From assembly GCF_008831285.2 (NCBI RefSeq), contig NC_045147.1, forward strand, positions 14,734,854-14,798,853: 64,000 bases of DNA, written 5' to 3'. Shown here piece by piece: positions 10,794 through 23,040 of the stretch; position 1 is the first letter of the stretch, and every line of letters begins with the position of its first letter. The position numbers and the translations under genes were made by a program. The notes beneath the pieces were generated by a model. The model ran no database searches. It was not told where the DNA came from and was given only the letters and a program-made list of their open reading frames with translations. This DNA is from Nymphaea colorata (lineage: Eukaryota > Streptophyta > Magnoliopsida > Nymphaeales > Nymphaeaceae).

Positions 10794-13700
10794 ATGGCAA
10801 GTGAACAACAAAGACAAGAGGCTACGGATAACATAAGATGTTTCAATAACAACGAGCAAAGTAGTCAACCTCTGAAAATTACCAATACTCTTTTGAATGG
10901 TGCCAATTATCTAAGTTGGGCAAAGGCGGCTCGGTTGTTTTTAAGCGGGCGATCCAAGTTTGGATACATAAATGGGAAAATTAGCCCTCCAGACAGGTCA
11001 GATCCCAAATTTGACGATTGGCAATCAGAAAATGATATGGTGATGTCTTGGCTCATTAACTCCATGGAGCCCTCTATTGCGAATTTATTTATGTATCAAG
11101 AGACTGCAAAGGAAATTTGGGATGAATTAAAGCAACTTTTTTCCGAACAGAATAATCTTGCTCGGGTTTATCAAATTCAAGTCGAGATTGCCAATCTTAT
11201 GAAGGGAGACAAACCACTAAACCTTTACATATGAAAACTCAAAAGCCGGTTTGATGAACTTCTGCAATATAGGCCAGTTACGACTGATCATGATATATAC
11301 AAAATTCGGTTTGAGGAAGACAAAATTTTTAAGTTGTTGGCAGGATTAGGAGCTGAGTATGAAAGTATTAGGAGTCAAATTCTTAATACATCTCCTCTTC
11401 CCAACTTCAACAACGTCTGTCAAATGATACAAAGGGAGGCTGCACGAAGGCAAGTTATGAATTCCAATACCAAAACTGAAATTTCTGAAGAAAGTCATGA
11501 GAAAATGGCCTGTGTTGCGCAAGTCGAACCTGCCAAAGGGAATAAAAAACTCCCGAATAGTAACAGGCCTTCAAATGCCAACTTTAGCTATCAGAAAGGA
11601 AGAAACAAATTTAGATGTACACACTGCAAGCGATCTGGTCACACCCGAGAAAAATGTTGGGAGCTGGTTGGAAGACCCACAAGAGACAACGGATCGTCCT
11701 CCACCAACTCAGACTCAGCCAATTTTGTTACCAAAGACGATCTTGAGAAGTTCTTTCAAAAGTTTGCCAAGACCAATCTAATTTCATCTCAGCCCGTCAG
11801 CAATTCTGAAGGTAACTTTGCTTTGACTGCTACTTTAAATCCTTCTACATGGGTTATTGATACAGGGGCCACCGATCATATGTCTAGCGACTTAGCAAAT
11901 TTGATCAATGTTGACAAAACAAAAAAACGACCAGTTTTTACTGCTGATGGATCCCCCATTATTGCTGAAGGATATGGTGAAACTAGGTTCTTTGAAAAGG
12001 AACAAAAATCTCAAGTTCTTTATATCCCTAATCTATTAGCAAATCTCATGTCGGTAAGCAAATTAACCAAGTCTCACAATTGTCTGGCTGTTTTTTCCTC
12101 AAATGATGTAATATTTCAGGATCTTGTGACGAAACGGAAGATTGGTAGAGGTCATGAAAAGAATGGGCTATACGTGATGGACAAAAACAGTTGCAGCTTC
12201 ATGATGAATGACCAACAAAATAGAAGTTCTCATTACTGGACCTGGCATGCAAGACTTGGTCATATCTCTGATCAAAATTTGATTCGCCTCATCCCTCATC
12301 TTACAGTTGAAAAACATTCGTGTGATGCTTGTGAATTTTCTAAATCTATGAGATTGCCATTTCAATCTTCTACTGAAAACTCTAAAGAAATTTTTGATTT
12401 GGTTCACTCAGATGTTTGGGGTCCAGCCCCAGAAGTGTCATACTCTGGATTTAGATACTATGTTTCATTTATTGATGATAAGACCCGCATGACTTGGTTG
12501 TTTTTCCTTAAGTATAAGAGTGAAGTTTTTTGTGCTTTCAAAGATTTTTTCAAGATGGTACATACTCAATATGGAGTAAAAATAAAAAAACTTCGCTCTG
12601 ATAATGGTGGAGAATATGTGAATGATGCTCTTGAAAATTTTTTAAAAGAGGAAGGAGTACAACCTCAATACTCATGTGCAGGTACCCCACAATAGAATGG
12701 AGTTGCCGAACGGAAAAATAGGCAACTACTAAATATTGCTCGATCTCTTATGATTCATATGCATGTCCCATTTCGTTTTTGGAATGACGCTATTGCTACA
12801 GCATATTATATCGTCAACAGGGCACCAAGTTCCAGCATTGAAAATCAAGTTCCCATAGAACTTCTTCTTAATAGAAAAGTTTCTATAAAGCATCTTAAAG
12901 TTTTTGGATGCAAGTGTTATACTCATATACAAGAAAAATTTAGGAACAAATTTGAAAAGCACGCTGTAAAATGTATTTTCCTTGGCTACTCCAGTAGAAA
13001 GAAGGGTTATAAGTGTTATGATCCTGTCACTAGAAAGTTATTTATATCTCGTGATGTGAAGTTTTTTGAACAGGAGTACTTCTTTGATAATCAAAGAAAG
13101 GGGGAGATGAACACCAAGGATCTCACCAAGCAGCCTCACACAGTTAAAATCAGCAATGAAGTTCCTCACACAAGCAAGCAGCTCGTATTGCCAATGGTTG
13201 AAATTAGCAATGATGTGCCTTGCGCAAGACGGCCCCATTTTGAACCTCAGTCTGACCTAGCTCAAAATGCCTCAAATGATGATAATGTGTCCTTGCTTCC
13301 ACCTCAAAGAACTCAACAACGCGATACCAGCACCAATCCTCTCACCTCTTCTACTGAACCAAATCTCAATCTCAGCAACTCCAGCCCAACCTCTCAAGAA
13401 AATCTCATTAGACGGACCACTCGCTCCACTAGACTACCAACAAAATTTAGTGACTACTACACTTATCTTACAGCAAACAAAAACCATTCCATAGACCAAT
13501 ACCTATCTTTTGAAAATTTGTCCATTCACTACAAATCCTATATCCTAAACACATATTCCCAACATGAACCAAAAACCTACGAGGAGGCTAAATCCGATCC
13601 AGGGTGGCTTAACGCTATCGAAGAAGAGCTTGCGGCATTGGCAAAAAATAAGACATGGGATCTTGTTCCTCTACCCAATGGGAAGAAGCTGGTTGGATGC

Positions 13701-15098
13701 AAGTGGGTTTATCGAATAAAACACAACAGTGATGGAAGTGTAGAGCGCTACAAAGCTCGCCTGGTCGCCAAAGGATTCACCCAAACTGAAGGTATTGACT
13801 ATACTGAAACCTTTGCGCCTGTTGCAAAAATGAGCTCTGTCCGAACTTTAATTTCTGTAGCAGCAAACAAAAGATGGCCTCTGACTCAACTTGATGTGAA
13901 AAATGCTTTTCTTCATGGAGAACTCAACGAAGAAGTTTATATGGAGGCTCCAAAAGGTACAAAAAATGAGCACGGGTATGTCTGCAAGTTGAAAAAAGCC
14001 CTATACGGGTTGAAGCAGTCACCACGAGCTTGGTTTGCTCGCCTCAGTGATGCTCTTATTAAAATGGGTTTCAAAAGAAGCAGTGCTGACCATACTATGT
14101 TTATACATTTGAAAAATTCTAAAATTTGTATTCTGCTTGTTTATGTGGACGACATAATAATGACAGGTGATGATACTGACTTTATGCCGCGCGTGAAAGG
14201 CTATCTCAATCAACTATTTGAAATCAAGGATTTGGGAATGCTAAGATTTTTTCTAGGAATTGAAGTTGCTCACTCAAATAAAGGAGTCTTCCTTTGCCAA
14301 AGGAAATATACGCTAGATCTATTGAAAGAAACTGGATGCTTGGGTGCTAAACCTGCAGAGACTCCTCTTGAAGCCAATTGTAAATTGAAGAAAGATGAAG
14401 GTGAACCTATTGAGAATGTTCAAAGCTTTCAAAAACTTGTTGGAAAGCTCATATATTTGACTGTTACAAGACCAGACATATCTTATGCTGTAAGTTTGAT
14501 TAGCCAGTTCATGCACTCTCCTAGATCATCTCATGTTGAAGCTGCTCATAGAATTTTGAGGTATTTGAAAAGATGTCCTGGAAGAGGAATTTTAATGAAA
14601 CGTAATCTGCCACTAGATGTTGTGGGTTATACTGATGCAGACTGGGCAGGAGATCCAAACGACAGAAGATCTACTTCGGGTTTTTGTACCTTTGTTGGAG
14701 GAAATCTTGTAACTTGGAAAAGCAAAAAACAATCTGTAGTTGCTCGATCTAGTGCTGAAGCAGAATACAGAGCTATGGCTGGATGCACATGTGAACTCGT
14801 ATGGATTAAAGCTCTTCTGAAAGATATGAACATTGATGTACATGAACCTATAAAGCTGATATGCGACAATATGGCTGCAATTTATATTGGGGCAAATCCA
14901 GTCTTTCACGAAAGGACCAAACACATTGAGATTGACTGCCACTTCATTAGAGAAAAAATCCAAGATGGCACTATCGAAACTTGTCATGTCAAAAGTGAAA
15001 ATCAGTTGGCTGATATTTTTACAAAAAGTTTGGCACGTGAGAAACATCAAGACATTGTAAACAAGTTGGGACAGATTGATATCTGTCCACCAACTTGA
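10794..15098 (+). pseudogene. Copia gag-pol with two in-frame stops
   Basis: One reading frame of 4305 bp runs from ATG 10794 to the stop at 15096-15098, broken by TGA at 11232-11234 and TAG at 12693-12695. Order of parts: copia-type gag (NGANYLSWAKAARLFLSG); zinc knuckle CTHCKRSGHTREKC near 11615-11660; aspartic protease DTGA at 11859-11870; pre-integrase HARLGH and CDAC; integrase core with HSDVWGP and SDNGGEY; reverse transcriptase with YVDD at 14142-14153; RNase H with DADWAGD and RSSAEAEYRAMA. All domains remain recognisable and there is no frameshift. The first stop lies in gag and the second inside integrase, so no full polyprotein can be made without readthrough. The copy is probably non-autonomous now. 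Confidence 0.93.
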
Positions 15099-15107
15099 GG
15101 GGGAGAT
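15097..15107 (+). other. Polypurine tract
   Basis: GAGGGGGAGAT ends exactly where the 3' LTR begins. It is the plus-strand primer site of the retroelement and overlaps the final codons and stop of the pol frame. Confidence 0.85.
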
Positions 15108-15419
15108 TATTGCAAGATTTATGGAAGAAGATTGATACTGCCATCAATCAGCAATATCCTACCGTTAGGATTAGATTGTGATTGTATTAAAAAAGGGAAA
15201 GAGGTCCTCTCCTAGTTTTTGGAAAGATAAAGTAGCCGTTCTCGTGGTTATCTTCCTGTATAAAAACCCTCTTTCCCTTAGAATGTAATAGAACAGAGTG
15301 AATACAAAAATCGTCTTCTTCCTCCTCCGTGGATGTAGGCCGTAGTGCCGAACCACGTAAATTGTGTTGTTCTCTTGTATGATTGTCTCTCTCACGTTTT
15401 TTTATCACGTTTTTTATCA
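15108..15419 (+). repeat. 3' LTR of the copia element
   Basis: 312 bp, aligned end to end with the 5' LTR without gaps. Three substitutions are seen: base 2 (TA here, TG in the 5' LTR), one in ATACTGCC, and one in GATAAAGTAG. The first change spoils the canonical TG terminus of this LTR. The TATA-like GTATAAAA at 15258-15265 is kept, so readthrough transcription into the last TAF2 codons is possible. Confidence 0.95.
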
Positions 15420-15596
15420 GTGGCAAGTGTTAAATATGCCAAATTGCAGACGACGAATCCTGCTGCGGTTGAACATAGACCAACAAACGTTGCGGAAACT
15501 AAAGTGGAGGCTTCTGAAGTTGGTAGTTCATTGCCTAAAATCCGACTCAAATTCAAGGGTCGAAATATAATTAGTCAGTCACAGCCAGATCTATAA

Positions 15597-16184
15597 GGCT
15601 GGATGGGTCGGGTTTAGCGCCAGTTTTGCTAGTCAACTTATTTCTTGCTTGTTTTTTCATTTGTCAAGCAAACCGATCGCATCTTTGATCCTCGAGGTTG
15701 CTGGCAGAGCCTCTGTATCAATTCCATTGTAGTGTATCCACGAACCAAAGGGAAAAGAAAAGGCAGATGTTTTTCCCCAAAATGGTGTAGTTGAACATTT
15801 ATCTCAGATTCTCTTGTAACTCAGGCGGTTACCAAATTGATGTAAAGCGTTGTAATTCCTTGTAAATTTTTATTTCATTTAAGAATGTCTATACCAGCTT
15901 GCCTTTTTTGGACGGTTTGTAATATCAGTTGTCGGCAAATGGGTGAGAACATGATAGATAAGCAAGCACACGAGCAGATCTATACGTTTCAACTGACTAG
16001 TTCGCATTTTCTTGGTCAAACTGTTGTAAACATTAGGAGATCAGGGCACTCGACTTACATTGGAGCAAGTGTACTACCCATGTTCGCAATTGGATTTTGG
16101 AGAGTATTATCTCATGTTATTGAAGAGTGTTGATATAGGGTTAAGAGCAGCCGCTATCCACACCAAGTGAACCGATTTAGTCTC

Positions 16185-16226
<42 letters not shown>

Positions 16227-17005
16227 ATATATATATATATATGTTCTTTTCATGCATGTCATCTTGGACTGTGAAGAGAGGAAGTGATTACAGAGGTCCC
16301 CAGGAGCAGTGCTCTGCAGTCGGGGTAGATATGATGTGGATCTGAGGTAGCATGTTTGCCGGTAAACCAAATGATCTGCGATAAAATTCATGGTTCATTA
16401 ATCTAAGGATCTTAAGTTAGACATAAAATCCACACTTAAAATCCTCATTTACTTCTTTTCATTGAGAAAATAGATTTAAGATTTTGAAGAGAAAGGTTGA
16501 ATTTTAAATTCACTGTTTCTAAATGATAAAGATATCAAATTTGAAGATATCAAACATCCTTTAAGAGAAAAGTTTCGTTTGAAGATTTTTCTAACCACCA
16601 CATGGGCTGTCTAGTAGTTTTATTATTTTTAATTGTCAAAAATATGACTTAATAGATGGCTGCAATGTCCAAACGCAGAAGATTTTATGCCCAAAATGGC
16701 TGGATATATGCGCAGATCTAGATGATAGATATAATGGGCAGGGAATTAAACGATATTTTATTGGACATAGTACTACCCAATTCCGATTCAACTGTAATTT
16801 CCATGATTTTGTGGGGAACCCGATCCAAAATAGATCTGCATAGAAGCCTTTGAGAGGCAGTAATGGAGTAAAAAACATCTCTCTCCCTCTTTCTGCTTCT
16901 TACGGACATGCTTCTGCGAAACGTCGGTATTGGGGTGAGTATGGCGATATTTTAATTATAGGAAAACGACAACTTTGCTGCTAAAACATAAATAGTTATA
17001 AAAAC
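15597..17005 (+). other. TAF2 3' flank, microsatellites and duplicated DNA
   Basis: No gene is supported. 15660-16030 is the TAF2 3' UTR region and matches 23040-23380. From about 16035 to 16400 the sequence instead resembles 33555-33720 upstream of the mutarotase gene (GGTCCCCAGGAGCAG shared). A CT run at 16191-16223 is followed by an AT run at 16224-16242. 16400-17005 is AT-rich and shows nothing recognisable. Confidence 0.6.
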
Positions 17006-18580
17006 TCATACCACAAGTCTGTACAGTGCATGTCCTGCCCTTTTCACCGAGATCTGCAGCTGAGGGTACGCTTCGGAATGCATCATGAACACGCGAAGAA
17101 CCACAGCTTCCAGATAGCTCCACACCTTGTTGATGAAATGGGTCGGCGAATTGGAGACACGCCTAACTTTCTCGCGCAGCAAGCCGAGGAAGGCCACTCG
17201 AGGGAGGAAGTTGGGCAGACACATTCCTTGCGACTCCACCAACACACGCATCTCCTCTACCAGAAAATTAGATGGCAGCAGCCCTTCATCGCCATAGTTG
17301 GTGCGCAGATCATTTGCATATTCGTCCAGCATCTTGGCCAGCCGCCCCGTACAGTGCATGTCCTCCTCATCAGGAAACTCCTCATACTCCCCTGTTCCAC
17401 AGAACAGCGACCACAAAACAGAGCATAAGCAAAAACGATATAAACAGATCTACGGTGAGAAACCAAAGAATACAAATCTCGTAAAATTAAAGTCACAGGT
17501 AACATTACCTCTTAAAATTATCTTTCGAAGCGACTCCTTCGATGCACCAACTATCTTCATGAACGCCGCCATTGCATCGGAGACTGTACTCAAGCATTTG
17601 GGGAGCTCGTTCAGCTCCGCCATGTTCTGGTTAAGCTTCTCGTTCACCTTTGTGACGATGTCCGGCAAGCACTTCGCAAGTATCGAAGCTTGAATCTGCG
17701 TCAGCCTTTGTGCCAACACAGGAACGCCGACGATCGACTTATCGATCTTCGACAAAAGAGGATGGCTTCTGAAAAGCTCTGCCTCTGTCATCCTCGCCTC
17801 TGCATATGATTCCCCGTCCCCGACTCGATTTCTAACACAAACATAACCGAGTCCAATGTTCACGTCATCGGAAGTGACTTTCTCTAGCAGGCCTTCCGGC
17901 GACTTGTCCACTTTGGTGACGACCGCAAGAGTCCTTTCGCCGGTTTTGTCGACGCGCTGCGACATGCGGATGGATTCACAGGTTGGGAAGTCGACAGTGG
18001 CGGAAAGCACGTTTAAAATTATGCTCTCATTAGGGCTGATGTACTCCATGATCAACCCAGCGATCTGCTCGTAGATGTCTTCCGGCTGGCCGTGAACAGG
18101 CACTCTGGTTATGCCAGGGAGGTCAATCATGGTGAGGTCCGGCATGCCTCTCTTCCTCACCACCAAGGTCAGGGGGGTGTTCGATATGCTCTTCCCATCT
18201 CCTGCAACCTCTTCAGTGGCCGCAACGATGTCATCTGCTATGTCCTCTTCGGAGGAACGGACGGACTTGCCTTGATATTCAAGGGTTAGCTCCGGATCCT
18301 CTTGCTGGTGACTTTGCAGCCTCATGATGAGGGGCACCCTGGTGCAGATGCCTTGTCCTCTGGGGAGGCTTATCCCTGCAAGCGACTCTAGCACGCTCGA
18401 CTTGCCGCTGGACTGATCACCCACAACCACAATGGTAGGCAGCTGGATGCCTTCCTTCATCACGTTCAATCGCCGGAGCCGGTCGACGGCATCCAAAAGC
18501 GGGCGGATCCGCTTCTCGTAGGATGAAGCCAGGTGTGGCATATGTGCGAGTTTGGACTCCTCCTTGCAAGACTTGGCCAT
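17006..18580 (-). pseudogene. DRP4C: DRP4-type dynamin copy 2, C-terminally truncated
   Basis: Exon 1 (17509-18580) encodes 357 residues almost identical to copy 1, with a P-loop GDQSSGKSS, DLPG and TKVD. The intron has GT-AG ends and exon 2 is 17006-17391. Homology to copy 1 ends at about 17036; from there the frame runs through unrelated bases (AGHALYRLVV) to TGA at 17006-17008. The predicted product is about 485 residues, against roughly 600 or more in the family. The end of the stalk and the GED, needed for assembly and GTPase activation, are missing. The promoter, leader and GTPase domain are intact, so a truncated protein could be made; whether it is a dead gene or an expressed short form is not decided by sequence. 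Confidence 0.85.
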
Positions 18581-18734
18581 CGGCGACTAGTTGTAAAAAT
18601 GGCGGCGACCAATGGAATGCAGGACCATAGACGAGAGAGAGGGATAGTAGAAGATGGGAGAGCACCAGAAGCCAGAAGCAGGAAGGACCTTGGTTGACAG
18701 AGGTGTGAATGGCAGCATGGTCATCCATCTTGTG

Positions 18735-18745
18735 TTTATATATAG
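18735..18745 (-). promoter_or_regulatory. TATA box of DRP4 copy 2
   Basis: CTATATATAAA on the minus strand, identical to the copy 1 element and at the same 155-bp distance from the ATG. The core promoter was therefore carried along with the duplication. Confidence 0.6.
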
Positions 18746-18856
18746 AAGATTTTACTAGGGACGGAGGAAGAGATGCAGGCCTGTGGACGGTGGAAGGTGT
18801 ACTACCTTAACGGCGGGCGGAAGGCGTTGTGAATTGTGAAAGGCGCCTTTACCAAG

Positions 18857-18985
18857 CTCGTCGTTCCGATTTACGATAGAAAGTTAACCGATTTACGATA
18901 GAAAGTTAAGTGCTTGGAGAATCGTGGTAGTCTTTCCGATTCGCGAGAGAAGGTTTCCTGCGCGGATAATCGTGCGAGGGAAGGG
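18857..18985. repeat. DRP4-upstream tandem repeat, copy 2 version
   Basis: This is the counterpart of the 48-bp array ahead of copy 1. Here a shortened unit (CCGATTTACGATAGAAAGTT doubled, starting near 18866 and 18887) is followed by one full unit and the diverged last unit. The unit number and structure therefore differ from copy 1. Confidence 0.65.
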
Positions 18986-19318
18986 AAGTATATTTTGTTA
19001 ATTTATTAAAAAAAAATTCATAGTTTTTTTTACTCCATTTTAAATTTTATCCTATAAAAAGTCTTTTTCTGTACAAATTTAAAATATTTTAGTTATTAAC
19101 CACACCAGCCCACTAAAAAACGTGCACTAATACGGTGAAATTTACTCCCCTTACTGTTTTGGTCACTTTTCTTCCTCCATTCATTCCAATATTAATGAAT
19201 GACAGCTCCTTTTACTTTCCAATTATGAAGAAAAATATTTCATTTACCTGAACGGTGGTGAAGTTAACATGATTTTGAATTATTTGAGCTGAAGTTCTTG
19301 CAATACCAAAATTTTAAA

Positions 19319-19692
19319 ATGCACAACAGGCCAGCTAAGCTCAAGCTTGGATTCAGTTGAGCTTTATAAAATGATGTCGAGATCAAGTCAGTTAACTTGA
19401 GTCTGAGCTCGACTTTGATAAACTAGCTCAAGTTTGACATCTTTAAGCTCACTTGATTCATATATTTTTCTCTGTAAATAAAAATAAAAACTACAAGAAG
19501 GGTATAAAATTCATAAGCAATTATCCATATACTTGTAAAGATTAACAAACAGGAAAAACACGAGCCAAGTTGCGTTTAAACGACTCAAACTCAACTTATT
19601 TATAACTAAAGTTTTTTTAACTTTGGAGGAGCTCGAGCTCAACTCTAGTTTATTAATACAAGTCAAGCTCGAGTGAGCTGAACTAATTGTAC
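19319..19692. repeat. MITE-like element, copy 2
   Basis: This is the duplicate of the element at 2186-2562, in the same position relative to DRP4. It therefore predates the segmental duplication. About 160 bp just before it (19150-19315) are present here and partly ahead of copy 3 (24570-24670) but missing ahead of copy 1. Confidence 0.6.
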
Positions 19693-22635
19693 ATCCTTAC
19701 ATGTGGAATGGAGGGTTTCAAAGCGGCAGGGTTCCAAAAGGCTGATATTATCATTATTTGCCCTGCATCGGTTGTCAACGTTAAGCATGTCTATCTATCC
19801 CTTAATTAATTGGATGATTTATATTGTATAGTGAATTTTCTAATGAGATAAATGATAGCATACACTTCAACAAATAACTTTACGTATGACGTTTTGTAAA
19901 TCATTAGTTAAGTTAATTAAACGACTTACAATCAATTCATGTAATGTTAATGTTTGTTTATGTTGGGCACCACATTGTACTTTAGATGTTGCTTTATCAA
20001 TGTCTTTTCTGTTTCTGTATGGAGAGTTTTCCGGTCATTGTTTGTTAAACTTATATTTAGAGATTAGGTTGTATTTCAAAGCAATTCATGTTCACATTTT
20101 TCCTTTCACGTATAAACTATAAATTGATGGTACAAGAATTTATGAACTGGGCGGTGGGGTTTACTATCTCAGCCGTCGTCATTCTGCAGTAAGCATACTT
20201 TATTATGATGCTTTACGTATTTAAGTTGACAAAGATTCCTATCTTTTCTTATATAAACATTAGAAATTAGTCCTTTTGAAATGGAAGCTTTATTCCTTCT
20301 TTCTCAGGAAACGACACATTTGGGAAACAGAAACAGGGTGATTTGTCTATAAATTTTCAGATGGCATGAAAACAATTTCCTGCTTATGACACTTAAAAAG
20401 CACATTTTACTAATCATAATTCTACAACGGTAAAGTAGCGAAAGGATCGATTTGTCTTGCAAGTGCAACTTAGTGGCGTGGAAATTGGATATGTCAAATA
20501 TTGTGAACAGTCGGGATTTTTAAATTTCTACATAATATAGCAGTTATTCATTTTAGAACAATGGTTATAATGATCGTCACCCGAAAAGTTGGTGTATATT
20601 CCTTATAACTTGTGAAGCTGTGGCCTAGGGATGAGGATTCCTGCAGCATTTTATATGAGAAGAAGATGGACGAGCAGGGTTCCTTGGGATCCACATTGCT
20701 CTCGAAAACGGATGGAAAACCAAAAAAAAAAAAAAAAGAAAAAGTCGGAGAGTTAGTTGCCTAGGAGAGGCAAACACTGAAGTTGATCTTTCTCGTGGAA
20801 CTCGACAAGAAACAAGAAACAGAATGTTCATAACAATAGATTATTCACAGTTAACCTCAAGTCCGTGTTTAAGGGAAAAGAAAGTAAGGCATGTTGAAAG
20901 GACAAGCATGAGAGAGGAGAGAGAACTTATTTCCTAAAAACAAAGAAGCAAGAAAGATATATGAAAGCAACTCACCAGAGTCATCTTTTAAATAATTTAT
21001 GCATATCCACAGGCAGCCTATAGGCATATTCATGAATAACTGATTGTATGGGAAGCAACTTATATAGATTTCAACAGACGCAACAAGTCCAAGGTCATGA
21101 AAGCGATGGATGAAGAAAGGAAGAAAATACATGGCTAGCACGAAATGATGGTGCATTGCGTGTTGGATCTCTGTCTCTCTCTCCTGGTTAGTCAGTAGAT
21201 TCAGTACCTTGAACGAGTAAATGGGAATGGGGAAAAGGAAAGAAACAAGAAAAGACTCAGAATGGACGTTCATGTATTGAGCGTATAACAAATCAGTTCA
21301 ACTTAATTTTGAAGGCCAACAAGGAGGGCCTCCGGATAAACAAAGAAGTTGGCCATCAATGATCTGTAAAACCGAGGACGAATATAACAGAAACATCGAC
21401 GATGAAAAATTATATGCAAGCAGAACTACCTTTTGCAACCCATTATATATTCATCCTATATGATCACTAGTTGGTTGCAAAATAAACGGAATTCGTTGGG
21501 CCTAATAACAGCTTTATTCCGTCATCCTCCATTCTTCTACAAGCTTCCAATAACCAATTTCTTCTACGCGCTTCTGTAGAATTCAAGTGACCATAAAACT
21601 GACTATGTAAAATAGACTTCCCTTGATTATTGCAGAGATCAATTATGACAGACTTGGCAAAAATAGTTGACGCTAGATGATATATCCGGACCGGAATGTT
21701 AAATATTGAAAGCTTGCTTAAGATCGAAGGCAAAGGAAAGAAGACGCCATAGACGAGTTAGTAAGTTTCATTCAGGGAAATCTTATATCAGAGAATTGAG
21801 GGGGGTGAGGGTCGGTCCGGCAAGCCAACCCAACAACAGGTTCAACAAGTTGCACCGGCCATATGTCTTGATCACCGGCCATCGAGGACGCGAGTGGCAT
21901 ATTTACTCACCACGACAGTCGTTGGATTTGAACTTGGATGGATTTGAATAATATTTGATCTGATTCTGTTGTGGTTTTAAGAACAAGATTTGTACAAGAT
22001 ATGACTTTCTAGTCATGACTAAATTAGTTTCGCTGGTAACGGCCTCCACATTTAGGAGTTTGTAATTTACTTCCTATTCATCCGTGCGTTCCTCCAATAT
22101 GGTTAGTTGCTTGTGATGCCCTCTACTTAATCAGAGAAATGGCTTTATCTTTTCATGTTTTATTCGTGTCGACTTTATGTTGTTATTCCGTTCATCTCCT
22201 TAGTCTTTAAAACTGAATTTCTAGCATAATTGGATGCGTTTTTTTTTTCTTTTGGATAGACGGATTGTTTAAAATGCATCTGCATTTCTTGTGTGTCATA
22301 TCACAAGTATATAAATGTGAATGTTGTGCACACATTTAGTGTGTATTTACTTGATTATTTCATTCATATCACAAGTATATAAATGCGAATGTTGTGCACA
22401 CATTTTGTGTGTCATATCACATTTAGTGTAGAGTTTATCTTTAATGATTCTTTATATTTTGTGTTGCCTTCAAAATTATTTCATTGGTTTCCTTCTATCA
22501 AAGGTTTCATATAGTAATGCAACCTATCGTTGGGCACCATTGCCGCATTCAAATTTCCATATTTCGTTTCTGCAACATGTACCTGTGCTTTTTTCCTGGT
22601 TGTGGTCGGGCTCTTATAGTAGTTCTTTTTTCCAG
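19693..22635. other. Second segmental-duplication block, non-coding
   Basis: No gene is supported. Successive pieces match 2600-3180, 3230-4330, 4935-5320 and 5440-5780 of the first block in the same order and orientation. 20060-20560 is private to this block. A short minus-strand frame near 20990-21100 (EIYISCF, then INYLKDDS) is followed by a donor-like GTGAGT and occurs in both blocks, but I do not recognise it. Confidence 0.6.
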
Positions 22636-23040
22636 AGTGTTCTGAGTTTCCTTTCTCTTCTCAAGCGAATTTATCGCCTCTTGCAGATTGACAGGTCTTC
22701 TTTTGTAAACGCTTTAATATTGACCGTTTGCTTTCACTGAATCCTTTGGGATGAAATGCTCAGTCATATGATATCAACACCTTTCTATCAGGTTGATGCC
22801 AAGCTATAACGGGATTTTGACACTCAGTGGCATCCGGACACTGACACAAATTGCGTTGGAGCTGTCAGTTGCTGTGCCTCATGTAAGTTCGACTTCTTAC
22901 TTTTACATGTTCTTTTGAATTCTGGTACTAAACTGCCTCTTCCTTGCATTCCAAGGACCATGTTGTAGAACTCATAAAACGATTCCAGAATGTGGAATAG
23001 AAGCAAGCAGGGCTCTCCTCGATCTAGAGTTTCATGGAAT
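22636..23040 (+). pseudogene. TAF2: TAF2 fragment, copy 2 (decayed)
   Basis: Three exons of the TAF2 fragment recur: 22636-22694 (LLKRIYRLLQIDR), 22792-22882 ([17 protein letters not shown]) and from 22956 (DHVVELIKRFQNVE). Relative to the first copy the third exon has lost about 20 bp, creating TAG at 22998-23000 and a frameshift. At about 23040 it jumps straight into the TAF2 3' UTR, so all later coding exons are deleted. There is no copia element here. This is plainly a pseudogene. Confidence 0.85.

Larger units (their letters stand above)
9733..15419 (+). mobile_element. Ty1/copia LTR retrotransposon inserted in the TAF2 last exon
   Basis: A 5687-bp element flanked by a perfect 5-bp target-site duplication, GTGGC, at 9728-9732 and 15420-15424. 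It has two 312-bp LTRs, a tRNA-iMet primer-binding site directly after the 5' LTR, one gag-pol frame, and a polypurine tract directly before the 3' LTR. The domain order protease, integrase, reverse transcriptase, RNase H marks it as Ty1/copia. The LTRs differ at three positions by eye (about 1 percent), which indicates a recent insertion. It lies in the same orientation as TAF2. Confidence 0.97.
7162..15596 (+). pseudogene. TAF2: TAF2 (TFIID subunit 2) 3' fragment split by a copia element
   Basis: TAF2 is a core-promoter-binding subunit of TFIID. Recognisable exons are 7162-7408 ([19 protein letters not shown], then [16 protein letters not shown]), 7579-7637 ([13 protein letters not shown]), 7735-7825 ([17 protein letters not shown]), 7898-8060 (ALWQIRTEASRALLDLEF), 8133-8316 (AFNNVFLRHQLFCILHTLAG), and a last exon 8845-9732 plus 15420-15596 holding a lysine-rich tail (KKEKEGRRKRDDPEYLERK) and ending KIRLKFKGRNIISQ with TAA at 15594-15596. 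Splice sites are GT-AG with consistent phases from exon 2 onward. Exons that should lie between the first two, roughly 200 residues, are missing, as is everything upstream, so this is a truncated copy. The last exon is then cut by the copia element. Without the element the frame across the junction would stay open, so the insertion came after the truncation or was independent of it. Confidence 0.85.
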
